Below are positions 10,190 to 22,139 of a stretch of DNA of 64,000 nucleotides, in pieces. This DNA is from Megaleporinus macrocephalus (lineage: Eukaryota; Chordata; Actinopteri; Characiformes; Anostomidae), in NCBI GenBank assembly GCA_021613375.1, contig CM038722.1, forward strand, positions 23,828,107 through 23,892,106, written 5' to 3'. The stretch's first letter is position 1; every line of letters begins with the position of its first letter. The position numbers and the translations under genes were made by a program. The notes beneath the pieces were generated by a model. That model saw only the letters and a list, made by a program, of their open reading frames with translations, had not been told where the DNA came from and ran no database searches.

Positions 10190-11170
10190 CAAAGACGTCT
10201 GTATATCATGTTCCAGAGATATCAACTGAAGATAACATGCTAACTAGCTAGCCCCAGACTGTCCTGTCTTGTAATACCACTTTTTACCTCAAGAGGCAAC
10301 AGTGAGTCACTGTAGTGTAGAGTCAAATCAGTGCAACATATAGGAAGAATGAAGAAGTTTCACTACCTCAATAACAGATTCTAACCTGGGGTGCGTCCAA
10401 AATTATCTACTTACCTACTACTCAGTAGTGAAATCAGTAGGCGAGTGTGGCTAGTATGTCTGAGTACTCAGTAGGCATCGAATAGTAGGTGAACGGTACC
10501 CGGATGACCTCCTGAATCAGCAGCCATTTTTATGTAGGCAAACACAGCACACTGCGCTATCCCATGATTCACCTGGAGCTGTGGATGAATTTAAAGTGGA
10601 GTAAAAAAACGGTTAAAAAGCGAAACGTCGGCTGTGTGTACGCAGCTACGGCTAGTGAACTGCTGCTACAGAAGCTAGCGCTACTGCTGAGGTAAACAAT
10701 GATTACATTCCTCCCGATTAGTCTTCTCTGAGCTACAGCTCGACACCGTGTCAGTACATATTCAGACCAAAACACAGATCAGTTTCACAAAAACATCTAA
10801 ATTTGTAAAACGATTTTAAATGAATAGCAGGACTTTTACGGTGGTGGTCTGATGTCTTGCGACGCAGGACGCTAGTAATATGGCGGAATGTAGTATGTCC
10901 GAGCTTGTGTGGCTACTAAAACTCGCCTACTGAAATTACCTACTAGTCTGCTGCTTGAGCAGTACATAGCTCTAATCTCTAGTACCTACTGACTAGTAGG
11001 AGATTTCGGACGCACCCCTGGTGTCAGTCATGTTGATGTTAATGCTACATGCTACAATGACTGAAGGTTTTGGCAAGTGACCATTGCAAACTGCTTTCAG
11101 CAAGAATCCATATTCAGCAGTGCACAAAAGAAGTGATAGAAATAGAAGCAAGACAAGTCTTGTTGCTTCC
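10190..11170 (-). mobile_element. MITE family A copy split by another MITE
   Basis: Left segment 10190-10385 (GAGATATCAACTGAAG, ATGCTAACTAGCTAG, CAACAGTGAGTCACTGT) and right segment 11021-11170 (GTCAGTCATGTTGATG, GGCAAGTGACC, AAAGAAGTGATAGAAATAGA) together follow the order of the family A copies at 38099-38460 and 41203-41743. The join corresponds to the family sequence TTCTAACCTCTTGTCAGTC seen uninterrupted near 38154. Confidence 0.65.
10389..11017. mobile_element. MITE family C, GGGTGCGTCC termini, 3-bp target duplication
   Basis: 629-bp element with inverted ends: GGGTGCGTCCAAAAT at left, and right end ATTTCGGACGCACCC. It is flanked by CTG on both sides (10386-10388 and 11018-11020). The ends resemble those at 29457-29780 and 35394-35972. 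Three-base duplications with G-rich ends suggest a PIF/Harbinger-like transposase in trans; this is inferred. It contains CAGTAGG-rich subterminal repeats. No coding region. Confidence 0.75.
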
Positions 11171-11223
11171 TTTTTTAATGAATATGTATTCAACAGGTTG
11201 CATCATCTTACCAATCGCTCATT

Positions 11224-11290
11224 TAACCCTTTATAATGTCACACTGTGCTTCTTTTCCTGTCTCTGCTTTTGTTTACACCCTCTTATCGT
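11224..11290 (+). mobile_element. LTR 5' fragment
   Basis: AACCCTTTATAATGTCACAC and the following CTTCTTTTCCTGTCTCTGCT match 12102-12170 almost base for base, then diverge where the inverted-repeat unit starts. Confidence 0.5.
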
Positions 11291-12040
11291 GATCCATTAC
11301 AACCCAAGCTACTTATACTGTACAAGCTTGTCATCTTCATGTCAGTAACATTTCCATATATTGCCCCACTCAGATTGCATCATCTTACGAAATGCAAAAT
11401 CAATGATGGTTGATTTGAAGCACAATAAGAGCTCCTCCACACAGCCGATACTTGAATGGAGATACAAACGGCACATAAAGCTCCCCTATAATAGAGTCGC
11501 CTATAATGTATAATTTTGCTACATATTTCTTGTTTGCCTTGTGTTAAGCTCAAGTCTTGTTAAAAAGTCTTAAAAAATATGTGATGTAGATATTTTGAAT
11601 AAAAGTGTCGTGAAGCCTTTGGTTTTCTTAGGCCTAACTGGCGTAACCTGTCATGTAGTGGCCTAGTGGTGGAATGGATATCTAGGATACCATTCCACCA
11701 CTAGGATACTTTTGATCAATTCAATTAATAATTAATTTCTTCTCTGTAACTTTGTTATCAGACTAAGTAGGAGACTTATGGGTGTGTCTGTATGAAGTAT
11801 TATTACTTTGTTTTGAGCTGCTAATGAGTAATGAGAGGTAAAAGGAAAGTTGGGGTGGGAATCTAGTGCTGGGAAAACAAGTCAACCCTCTCTACAAAGC
11901 AGCGTTCTTCATATCAAACAATCGTGTACAGCCATCACTATGATCAGCGTTTTTGGGGTTAATATTGTTTTTCAAATATTGCATTTTCAACATGATAGCT
12001 TATACCAATTAAGCTCGGAGCTGAACTGCTATACTGTCAC
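11290..12040 (+). repeat. Left arm of a large inverted repeat pair (family D)
   Basis: Matches the complement of 13975-14665 over its whole length in the same order: CTGTACAAGCTTGTCATCTT, then the AAGTCTTGTTAAAAAGTCTT block, then TTAGGCCTA, then AATTAATAATTAATTTCTTC, then AAACAATCGTGTACAGCCAT, then GAGCTGAACTGCTATACTG. Divergence is moderate with several small indels. A third, partial copy lies at 57870-58010, so this is a dispersed family and not only a local palindrome. Confidence 0.75.
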
Positions 12041-12101
12041 ATGTTTGTGTTGAAAAAGAAAAGCATCTGCTATTTTTAGGACTATCAATTCAACAACACC
12101 T

Positions 12102-12420
12102 TAACCCTTTATAGTGTCACGCTAGGCTTCTTTTCCTGTCTCTGCTTTTGTTTACACCCTCTTGTCATGATGCATGTGCTTCTGTTTGTTTTGGTCTCTT
12201 GCCCCCTCTTGTCACACCCCCTCACCTGCTCCTAGTTTGTGGCTCCTTGTACTATTATACCTCCCTGTTTGCTCCTTGTTTTTGTCTGGTATTGTTATAT
12301 GTTACTTTGATGTTCTGTTATTTTTGGTATTGTTCGTGTGTGAAACTGAAACTGTTATACTGTCCAGTCTGTAAACAATAAACATCTCTTAACTGCTACC
12401 ACGTTAGCTATGACTTTTCT
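12102..12420 (+). mobile_element. LTR-like sequence, TGTCACG start
   Basis: Starts TGTCACGCTAGG at 12115 after AACCCTTTATAG. T-rich body with CTGTCTCTGCTTTTGTTTAC, and an AATAAA at 12377-12382 that could be its polyadenylation signal. The right end is not fixed. No coding region. Confidence 0.45.
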
Positions 12421-13530
12421 ACCTTTCTCCGGTAATAACATTTTTCAAGACCGTCATCATGTTTGGTTTAGTATTTGGACATAATAAGCCCAAAACCTGT
12501 TTGTCCCAAACTACCATGTTGGGCAAATAAACATCTATGTAAAATGGGAGGGACATACTTATTGTAGTGACAGGAAACATGGTAGAACACAGAAAGCTTT
12601 AATTCCACATGCTGATCCATTTGACTGTAAACAGTGTTGAGATGCATCATAACAATAGATTTGATGAGATTTGAGTTGACCCATTTTCATGACAAAATGC
12701 TGTTTCTGCCTGTTTTGGAGTTTTTGCTCTTGCTTTGGTTTCAAACAAATAGCCATTAAAGAACTGGATGAAATGGGGATAAGTTCAGTCTGTAATTGTA
12801 GAACAACAATAGTAGAAGTAGTAGTATTAATAGTAGAACTATGGTAAGTAGAACTAATAAAATTGAGAATGTGTGGAGATATACCATGGTGGTTTTAATG
12901 TTATGGTTGATTGGTATTTCCATTGCACCACATAGAAGTCTACTCTGTCTAGTTACCTATGGGTACCAGTGATGGCTATACACAATTGGACAGGGAAGTG
13001 TAGAGTAGTAAGCTTTTGTTTATTCCGTAGCGTAAGCGTGTTTGTTTTGTTTCTTTTCTTTGGTGCCGTCCACAGTTTCATTCTTCCAGCTTGGGCCTGG
13101 TTATAATGGCACAGCATGTTATTGTGGTTAATCTGAATAAAGTGGCTCCAAAAAGCACTTATTTGTCAGTTCATCATGCTTTTATCCATCCATCACCAGT
13201 TCAGTGTTTTAATGTGATGTTAATAAATTAATCAAACAGGTATAATACAATAAAATTTAAAGCACAGAGCATCGTCCTGGTAACACAGTGATAGTCTGTG
13301 TGATGTGGTGAGCAGTACACCTCAACACCAATCCCAAGACTCCCAAAAGGCCTGACCTCAGAGGCTATTGGTATTAACTAAAATTATGATGGGTGAATAT
13401 ATGGTTATATAATATGATTACTTGTAGTCCTTATAGGGTCCTATTAAAGGACGGTGGCGGGAGCAGGTGCTCGTCCTTGTAGGGAGGAGGGGTCTTCTCT
13501 TATACAGTTCCCGTAAAAGAGAAACAGAAT
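12421..13530. other. Intergenic DNA, nothing recognised
   Basis: No exon or mobile-element end recognised. A TAGTAGAAGTAGTAG-type low-complexity patch lies near 12810-12850. Confidence 0.5.
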
Positions 13531-13532
13531 AA

Positions 13533-13914
13533 TGTGTGAGAGATCCTCATCCTTGGAAGTGTATATAATTACCAGTAAGAATGTAATATGTTGTAACTGT
13601 GTGAATGTTATGGATACTCTAAAGTGTGTATGTTATTTTGTATGTGTTTTATTTCCCCCTGTGAAAGGTTTGGTATAGTCTGGGGCGGGGCTTAGGGTAC
13701 AAGAACCCTGGTGCAGACATCAATAGGTTCACCTGATCTCCAAACTAGCTGCCCGTGTAGTCTGAGTAGCAGTATGTGCAGTCCATGTGAGTTCCAGCCT
13801 CCAAATATAATTTAGTTTTCTTTCCGTTTATTGTCAGTGTTTTGTTTGTCTGTTAGTATTTTTGTTGTCGGAATAAAACCACTTTCTTCCACCTCACTTT
13901 TGGAGTCTCACACA
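13533..13914 (+). mobile_element. Possible solo LTR with TGTGAGA/TCTCACA ends
   Basis: The ends form an inverted match: TGTGAGAG at 13535-13542 and TCTCACA near 13906. A TATATAA box-like site lies near 13562-13569 and an AATAAAAC signal at 13872, placed as in an LTR. No target duplication could be found, so this remains tentative. Confidence 0.35.
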
Positions 13915-13974
13915 GACCTCGTCCACAAAGCCCACATAAACCTGTAATCCTCCATCAGGGGGTATTATCATCTC

Positions 13975-14665
13975 ACAGCAATACAGCAGTTCAGCTCCGC
14001 CCTTGATTTGTATCAGTTATTGTGTTGAAAATGCATTGATATGAGCCCCATAAACACTAATCTAAACACTAATCAGTCTATTTCTAGTGATGGCTGTACA
14101 CGATTGTTTCATATGAAGAACACTGCTTTGTGGGCTCCTATTCCCACCTCCCTTTCACCTCTCATAACTTACTAGCAGCTCCACACAAAGTAACAATACT
14201 TCACACAGACACATCCCGAAGTCTTCTGATAACAGAGTTACAGAAAACAAATTATTAATTATTGCTTAAAAGTGTCCAAGTTGTTATCCCTTCTACTAGG
14301 CCACTGGAAGACATGTTATGGTTTTTAGGCCTAAAGAAAACCAAAAGCTTTACCACATGATACAAAATATCTACATTCCAAATAACATTTTAAGACTTCT
14401 TAACAAGACTTAAGCTTAACACAAGGCATATGAAGCAAAATTACAGATTATAGGTGACTCAGATGTCTGGGCTTTATGTGTGCTGTTTGTACTTCCGTTC
14501 AAGAATTGGCTAATCAAAGCGAGTGTGCTGAAGCTCATATCAAATCCACAGTCATTGATTTCACATTTAGTAAAATGGCCCAATCTAAGTTGAGCAATGT
14601 ATGGAAATGTTACTTACATAAAGATGACGAGTTTGTACAGTGTAAATAGCTTGAGTTGTAAAAAT
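13975..14665 (-). repeat. Right arm of the large inverted repeat pair (family D)
   Basis: Reverse-complement counterpart of 11290-12040, separated from it by about 1.9 kb. See the left arm for matched blocks. A paired transcript across both arms could form a long imperfect hairpin; recombination between arms would invert the intervening DNA. Both are inferences. Confidence 0.75.
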
Positions 14666-14867
14666 GGTGTCAAATTCATTGATAATCATTATAAATGGAG
14701 GCTATTCCAATAACTATTACTGGATATTATTTGGGTCTGCTAAGAAGCTGTAATATGGCTTCATATTAGTGTTATGCTTGAATTTCGTTGATGCCGTTTC
14801 TGGTGTAATTTATTTCAGAACTGTCAATAATATTAACTCATTTTGAATTATATTCAGTCAGGCTGTT

Positions 14868-15110
14868 GTCATAACTTCGTTGTTGCCATCAGAATGAAGA
14901 GGGCGACCAGTTCAGAGTAAAAGCTTTTATTCTTAGGACTGCAGTACCAACGTTCTCTGAGCTCTCAAGCCCTGGTCTCCGACTGCATGTCTTTTATAGG
15001 CCCTCCTTCCTGCTCCTTCTGGCCCTTGTGGTACACCTGATCAGTCGTAATTCTCTGGGTGGACAGTGGTTCTCGAATAGAAGTTCCCAGGTTAAGTCCA
15101 GGGTTTGTGT
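14868..15110 (-). mobile_element. LTR fragment, family E (antisense)
   Basis: Shares with 16005-16290, 18940-19219 (opposite orientation) and 49136-49640 the series TTGCCATCAGAATGAAGAGGG, GACCAGTTCAGAGTA, AGCTTTTATTCTTA. On the minus strand this reads as an LTR end with an AATAAAAG polyadenylation signal. Later blocks (CTCTGAGCTCTCAAG) continue the match to 18940-19219. Confidence 0.55.
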
Positions 15111-16004
15111 GAAGCTCTATACGCGACTCCCTAAATGGCCGGGGTCACGAAAGGCCTGACCTGTCTCATAAGCTTCAAACAAATGCTATGGTATAAAAAA
15201 CAACACTGTAGAGTATTATGAAGCAACAAGCTCTGAATAAAGAAACTTACTTTCAGATGGGTTTGCTGCTGTAGATTCAGGCTACAAGCTAATTCCAATA
15301 TTCATACATATAGTTTTTAGATTTTGATTGTATGTGGTTTAAAAGCAATCGTGCCACTTGATTTTATAATATATCTTTAATTTGATTAGTGTTGTTCTTT
15401 CTCTAAGTGTAATGGAATACCTTCGTTTGTTTGTTTCCTGATTTCATACAGTTGTTACAAGCATTCCCTAACTGCCAAAGCCTGCTTCTGTCTAAGTGAA
15501 ATGCATGGCTACCAGAGCTGGAGTAAGAGAAAGTGGAGGATAAAACGGGGTTTTGAGGAAAGAGAAATAAAAAGATGAATAGGACAAATGGGGGGACAGA
15601 CTCGGAATAATGCGTCAGCAAATAAGCACTTATTGGTGGGTCTTTTGTGCTTGCAGAAAGCAAATCTTGAACTTCCTGATGCAGTCGTTTCAGAGAGGCA
15701 TGTTGTACTTATGTACTTTAGGGGAGCTGTCTGCGTGAGCGTGTGTGTTTGTGAACTCTGTCAGAGTCATAATGCACTAGGCAGAAGTTCTGATGATCAG
15801 TCTATGTTGTTACAATGCAAAATTGCACTAATTCTAAGAAAATCGCTTCCATAGGGAAATGCTGGGTGTCTGCACTCCAGTAGTTGTGGTATGTAGTGCA
15901 CAGTTAGTCACAAATAGTTGCACATACATACATGCACACTTAATTCCACTGAAGATGGTGCAACCAGAAGAATGTCTTTGTTAGAAAGCTTTGGAATAAA
16001 CCCT
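15111..16004. other. Intergenic DNA, partly low-repeat
   Basis: Nothing firm. Around 15600-15650 a GC-balanced patch with TGCGTCAGCAAATAAGC (Maf/AP-1-like core) could be regulatory. ORFs at 15403-15663 and 15588-15854 have no recognisable domain. Confidence 0.4.
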
Positions 16005-16290
16005 GTCAGAACTTCTTTTCTTGGAATCACAATAAAGAGGGAGCCCAGTTTGGAGTATAAGCTTTATTTCTGAAGATGGTGCAGCACAGACATGCTCTAA
16101 CAGGTCTGAGAATGGTCTACCTTAGACTCGTCAACTGCACAGTCTTACAGGCCTGCCTTCCCGGTTCATCTGGCCCATGTGACTCGTCTGGCCAAGTCGT
16201 TATCTCCGGGGTTTGGGGCAGATTTCCTTGGGGTTCCTGCCATAAATTGATGGGATTTGCTGAACCCTAAACTTCTCATACCCTCTGTAG
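16005..16290 (-). mobile_element. LTR fragment, family E (antisense)
   Basis: AATAAAGAGGGAGCCCAGTT, GAGTATAAGCTTTATTTC and, further right, CTCGTCTGGCCAAGTCGTTA match family E. The last block is also present in the copy split by a solo LTR at 49136-49640 and in 18940-19219. Confidence 0.55.
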
Positions 16291-17297
16291 CATTTGGTGT
16301 GATGACCGTCTGTGTCTCACTTTCACAGATGGCATAAAATGTAAGAATATGTACAACAACCCCCTTTCAACTATAGCATCGATGAAGAACCTCTAAGGAA
16401 CCTACAAAGGTTGAAGGTGTTTCCTAGAACCTAGAAGTAAGTCATGATCCAAGTGATCCCAAACACATTCAGTGATAACATCTACAGCCAGCTGCAAGTT
16501 GTATTGTAAGTTGGGGTATAGAATCCATCCTAACTAGTAGTTGAGTGTAGTTGGTTTAAAACTAGGGACACACATATTTCCTGTAGCACCACAAACACTT
16601 ACAGTTAATCTTAACTAGTAGTGCATAAAGTGATCATAGATCAAAACATTGTCACACAGAATGACGCTTTCACTCTGCAGCCAATCAGTAATGCTTCCCG
16701 ACATAAAAAGAGAGTGTTTCATGCATGATCTTGCAGTGAAATCATGAGCGTTCTTCTTTCAGTGCTACATTTACTTTATTAAAGTTTGGTCTGTCGATGT
16801 TCAGACTGAAGCTCTAGTTCACAATATATGAACACACTTCATTAATGAACAGCTGGTTACGTTAGTGAAGCTATGACTAACATAACAGCTATTTCAATTA
16901 GCTGAACGACAGAAAGGTAGATGAAGGTTAGTATCATTTCAAACATATTTGTCAGTTTGGACACTCTTGTGAAGTTGGACTGAGAAGGTCAGTTCCTGTC
17001 TGTATTGTGCTGCAAATCTTTGACTCAGGAGTCTGTGTGAAGATCTTTTCTATCTCCAATTGACAAAATGAATATAAATCAAAGACATCAAATTGATCAA
17101 AAGGGATGTAATTGTCCTGGAAAATTGATTGGCGTCTTAGTTTTTCTAGTTTTTCTTCCAATTCTTCAAATCTACCAGCCGTCTAACTGAACACTGACTG
17201 TAGGATATGTGCAAATTGTAAGTTATAACTGGGTTAAATTCTAGTGGCTAGTAAACTTAGTGGCAGTTTATGTTCAAACTAGACAACGATTGAACTT
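16291..17297. other. Intergenic DNA, nothing firm
   Basis: Contains GAACCTCTAAGGAACC-type palindromic patches near 16388. The minus-strand ORF at 16952-17161 has no domain that I recognise. Confidence 0.45.
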
Positions 17298-18015
17298 ACG
17301 CTCAGCTGGTGCAACTGGCTGCTGGCTCGTCAATCCATTGATTTACAGATGTCTTCTTTGTTGTCCATTTCTTTTCCTTCTTGACAGCTACACATCCTTT
17401 CAGACCCATGGTGTTGAGTTGACTTCTCAGCATGGACAAAAACACTTGTGAAGGTTTTCAGGTCTGAAGCAAAGGTGGAGCATGATGTTCTCCTCTCTCT
17501 CAAAGATAAAAGCTTTACTTACTGTTTAGTTTTGGTGGTCTACCGGACCTTCAACAGTTGTTAGGAAACTCATTTTCACTCATTTAATCATTTTTTTCCA
17601 AACCCCAGTTTTGGAAACCCTGTTTTGTTCTTATTCTGTTCTTATTCTCAGCTGGTGCAACTGGCTGCTGGACTCTGCTGGCTCGTCAATCCGTTGATTT
17701 GCAGATGTTTTTTTCTTCTTTGTTGTCCATTTCTTTTCATTCTTGACAGCTACACATCTCTTCAGACCCATGGTGTTGAGTTGTCTTCTCACCATAGACA
17801 AAAACACTTGTGAATGTTTTCAGATCTGAAGCAAAGGTGGAGCTTGATGTTCTTCTCTCTCTCAAAGATAAAAGCTTTACTTACTGTTTAGTTTCTGTGG
17901 TCTACCGGATCTTCAACAGTTGTTAGGAAACCCATTTTCACTCATTTAATCATTTTTTTTTCAAACCCCAGTCTTGGAAACCCTGTTTTGTTCTTATTCT
18001 GTTCTTTTCCTTATT
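17298..18015. repeat. Local tandem duplication, two ~350-bp units
   Basis: Unit 1 (about 17298-17647) and unit 2 (about 17648-18015) share CTCAGCTGGTGCAACTGGCT, CAGACCCATGGTGTTGAGTT, ACAAAAACACTTGTGAA, AGATAAAAGCTTTACTTACT, TCTACCGGA and TTGTTCTTATTCTGTTC in the same order, with about 5-8 percent differences and small indels. The two ORFs (17260-17451, 17625-17813) are parallel by-products of the duplication. The unit itself is not recognised; it may derive from an older transposon. Confidence 0.88.
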
Positions 18016-18565
18016 CTTCTCTAGTCTGGGAAATATCTCCTGAATATGAGCAACCTGTACCGTGTGCCAATTTGTCTGAAAATGAAATAAATGAAAGGTA
18101 GTCTCTACTTAAGAAAACTGGATCTATGAGGACTTTACAAGCCGGAAACATCACATCTTGCTTATAACAGAACGAAAGACAGCATGTTTCTCACAGCTCT
18201 GAGAGAGAAAGAGAGGGAGAGAGAGAAGTATGAAAAAAAGAGAAAGGTCACAAGGGTCCATATGACTCATTGCTGTCACACTCATTACACACATCGTACT
18301 GCCTTTGCTACATTTGCACTTGCACAGATAGAGCTAGCGTTCAGGCAATAATGCTCATGTGAGAGGTGTTATATTTAACACAGAAATCAGATTAATGAGA
18401 TATCTCATCATACGCCCGTCACTCGACAGATGCTATTTTTTTGGCCGGGCCATCACAGTTATGTTGCTCAAGGGGCTCATGTCATGGGACACCATAAACC
18501 ATGGAACACATCCAGTCTTATGTCAAAATTATAAATTATTATAACTTTCAAAACTTATGCTATAA

Positions 18566-18567
<2 letters not shown>
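18016..18567. other. Intergenic DNA, nothing recognised
   Basis: A short GA-rich patch at 18199-18245. No exon. Confidence 0.5.

Positions 18568-18659
<92 letters not shown>
18568..18659. repeat. (TA)n microsatellite, longest in window
   Basis: About 46 uninterrupted TA units. Confidence 0.98.
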
Positions 18660-18660
<1 letters not shown>

Positions 18661-18939
18661 CCTGTTGTTAATTTATTGTGGTTTCAATGACACCACCATG
18701 AAAACACTCACATATTAACACTTATGACTGTTCAGCACTAGCTTTTTATTATTGCTTGTTTGGTTTAGCTTGCTCATCTGTTAAACTTCTGAAGGTATAT
18801 GTAGTAACACATAACATTTCTATTATAACACCTTCCTACTTAAGTGTTGAGTTTTTTTTATATACTATGGCATCTGTTGAAAGCTTGTGTATACAGATGA
18901 CACACTGAATGCCACAGGGTTTACGAGGTTGTTTATGGT

Positions 18940-19219
18940 TTAGTGACACTCGTCATATAAAGTTTATCCTACCCCAGATCCCCAGACCCTGCCCCAGAAC
19001 TAGCCCCAAGCCTAGGAGATAACGATCTGGCCAGACGAGTTGAGGCTAGTTGACCTGCTGTCAGCCTGGACTTAAATACAGGGTTGGGGTGTTTGCTAGT
19101 TTGGAGTCAGAGCAAGGTATGAGAGCTCACAGAACGTCTGTTCCGCGGTATCTTAAGAATAAACTTATACTCTGAACTGCTCTCTCTCTTCATTTTGGTG
19201 GCAGGAGAGAAGGTATAAC
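18940..19219 (+). mobile_element. LTR, family E, sense orientation
   Basis: Plus-strand copy of the sequence seen in reverse at 14868, 16005 and 49136. It ends GAAGGTATAACA, carries AATAAA at 19159-19164 about 60 bases before the end, and has a TTAAATACAGG box-like site near 19071. The 5' end is placed near TGACACTCGTC and is uncertain. No target duplication found. Confidence 0.55.
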
Positions 19220-19394
19220 ATGAACAAAGCTAAATAAATAATATTATGTGATGATTTGACCTGAAAATAACAGCTTCAAAATCATTTTGATGGTACTCTG
19301 ACCTAGAACACCTCCTATAGCAACACGTCACACACCAACAACTATGAGTCTTCAGCTAGCTGTAAGCTGGCCTCGTATTCCCAGCATAGACATC
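19220..19394. other. Short intergenic spacer
   Basis: Nothing recognised. Confidence 0.5.
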
Positions 19395-19601
19395 ATGACA
19401 GAGGCTGCAAAGAGACAGAGGAAGATGCTGTCAGAGAAGCGAGGATAAGAAAAGAAGAGAAAGACCAAGCAGGAGACCAGAGTTGCTAAATCAGTGCTGG
19501 CTTTTGCTCGATGGCGAGAACCAAAAGAGATAAAAGTATTCCAGACAGTCTCAAGGCTAACAGGAAAGCTGCCCAAGCTGTTATTAATGAACGATTATGA
19601 T
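19395..19601 (+). pseudogene. Fossil transposon ORF fragment (KRxR...TRV...FARWRE motif)
   Basis: One frame from ATG 19395 reads basic EAAKRQRKMLSEKR, an in-frame TAA at about 19446, then KKRKTKQETRVAKSVLAFAR followed by WREPKE, and later KLLLMNDYDV. The order of a basic stretch, TRV, AF-RWRE-K and a Leu-Leu-Tyr-Asp ending is one I associate with a short ORF that recurs in fish DNA transposons of the Harbinger/ISL2EU type. That association is from memory and not tested. The stop codon and short length mean it is not functional. Confidence 0.35.
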
Positions 19602-20740
19602 GTAGGCTGTATCCTTAACTGTCTCATCCTTGTCTCACAGAGCTTTGTAGTTTTCCGAATGCCAAAAGACATCATTCATATCATGTCAAGCAGTTTGGCC
19701 AATCTGTCCGTCTTTGATTCCTCACGAGCCTTGCAAGTTTGGACCTCCTGTAATAACGTCCTGTAATTGTAAGTTAACAGGTTTCTTTCTTCTAATTGCT
19801 GCTGTTGTGCTGAACTCTGACTCCCCAGCAGAATCCCACTTGCCTTAGCATGCACACGCATCACACAGGCATATAGGTGCTACAGCTCACACTTGAGATT
19901 ACTACAGTTACGCAAAACACTTAATTCTCACATAATGCTCCTTTTAGATCAATTCACAGCAAAATCTTCCCAGAATTCTGAGCAGTTTAGTTGTTTTTTT
20001 GTTAATAACTCTTTTTTATTAGTTCTCTTTTCTTAATGCTGTTGTGTCATTGCATTTTTTCTCATGCAAGGATGTTAGGTTTAGATGCATTGACATGTTT
20101 TTGTTATTCTCACCACAATGGTGTTTTATGTCCAGGTTAACCGGTTCAGGCTGTAGACGGGCTGTCAGTTGGCGAATACCAGCCCCCAAGCAGTTTCTGA
20201 ACTGAATGGCAATGATACTTAAAGTCACTTAATTCATTAGAAATAAGTGACTCTAGTATTATCCATTTCTTCTTTACTGTATGAAGTAATGTACAAGCAT
20301 ATGTCTTTACTTGTTTACTAGAGTTGTTCTACAGCTGTACACTGTAAACAGATGCATATTTACCGTAAAGCACAATTAAATGAGAAGTTAACCTAACTAG
20401 GCTGATTTCAAGTTAACCTAATTAAATTGAATGTAATCAAATTAAAAACAAAACTCAAAAAGTACTGCCAAAGGCACTGGCATCAACAAAAAATAAAAAA
20501 AGAAAGTATGTTATAGGAAACAGAGAATTTTTTTTTTATTATTTTGGAATAAGAGAATACATTTGCATGATTAAAATCAACTAAGTTAAGTTATAAAGAG
20601 TGTTGTTCCCACAGACTGGCCAAAGCAGAGATTAAAACCAAAATAATATAATGGTATATAGTTATATAAGATAATATAGCCTGTTTAAAGCATTAATTAT
20701 ATGATATTAAATAGTATGAGAATATTACAAATCTCTCCTC
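19602..20740. other. Intergenic DNA, nothing recognised
   Basis: AT-rich with A/T homopolymer runs near 20490-20540. No exon or element end. Confidence 0.5.
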
Positions 20741-21100
20741 AGGATCCAGATTCTCAGCCAGGCTTTCTAAGCTCTGGTCCCAGCTTCCTCACTCTTCTTT
20801 TGTCTGTTTCTTTGTATTGGCACCTCAGTTATTACTAAAGTGAAAGGCTGATTAATTTTTAAAGCTTCCATTTTAAATCTTTCCATTGGCTACAATGCAA
20901 GACGGGCTCGTTGTCTTTAGCAGCCGGCAGGGAGATTCGCAGTGAACAAGAAGTGTTAAGCTTCTATTTTAGATACTTTCTCTTGGCTTTCTCTGAAGCT
21001 GCTTCATGGGGAACCATTTAAGATGCTTTCGCAGTACAATGTTTGATGAGACTTGTTGGCTGCTGGAAACTACACATTCAGAGTTGTACAATGTGACAGT
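20740..21100. other. Candidate conserved noncoding element
   Basis: Low-repeat stretch rich in transcription-factor-like cores: CTTTGTATTGG (Sox-like), CTGATTAATTTTTAAAG (homeodomain-like), CATTGGCTACAATGC. No ORF. Inference from composition. Confidence 0.4.
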
Positions 21101-21764
21101 GCTGTAGCGCATTGATAGAAGAAATCAATCCCAAAACAGATCACAGTGGCATGTGAGCCAAAAAAAATTAATTGTTGTAAATATATCTATGCAATTCATG
21201 AACTGCTCTCAGTAATGGCTGAACAAGTCACATGAACAATGTAATGCAAGCTAAGTTCAATTTTTTTGTTGATGCTGTAGTCTAATTCCTACACTAGATA
21301 ATGCCCAAGTTGTTGAGTTTGTGGCTGTAATTTAACATTTGCCTGCTAAAAAAGTCTGCCATGTTGTGTCTACTGCATTTGCAATCTGTAGCCAACTGTA
21401 TATTACCTTTAGAATGAAGTGTTTCATTAATAATGCATCAGAATGCTTCATGGGTACAAATAGTGCCACCTTGATGGAAATCTACTCTATTGTTGATAAT
21501 TAATTCTGTATATTTCACAAAAGTTGAATAACAATTAAAATCTTTTACATATTATTTCCATTTTTAGCCAAGTTGTTCCACCAATTTTGATACTTGGCAT
21601 TACTTTGGATAATTGGAATTAATATGTAAAATGTAATGGAATTATATAGTTCTTTATGGCAGAGCTACAGTCATTATTTTGTGCTACAACATTGGCAATT
21701 TTTCTAGCACCAGTGCTACCTGCTCAAAATGGTAGCAAGTTTGCTATGCCTTGCTTTTGGGAAC

Positions 21765-21767
<3 letters not shown>
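21101..21767. other. Intergenic DNA, nothing recognised
   Basis: No exon or element end recognised. Confidence 0.5.

Positions 21768-21848
<81 letters not shown>
21768..21848. repeat. (TA)n microsatellite
   Basis: About 40 TA units. Confidence 0.98.
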
Positions 21849-21849
<1 letters not shown>

Positions 21850-22139
21850 CATTTTAGAATGGGCCTCAGAAAAGTGTCCCAGAAGGGTGCAATAATATAT
21901 GTTCAGTATAACATAAATATTCAGTCCAAATGCCAGTGATTAAACAATCAAAATACTTTATTTCTTTATACATTCTACCATCAAGCATTAATGCGTATTT
22001 AATTGGTCATGACATTATGTAAATGTCAGGTTACTACCATAATTACAACATTACATCAACATCAATTTTTCCCCACACCTGCATCATATTTTGGCTTTTT
22101 CAAACATAGTTATCACATCTCAGGCAGATAAGCTATCAA

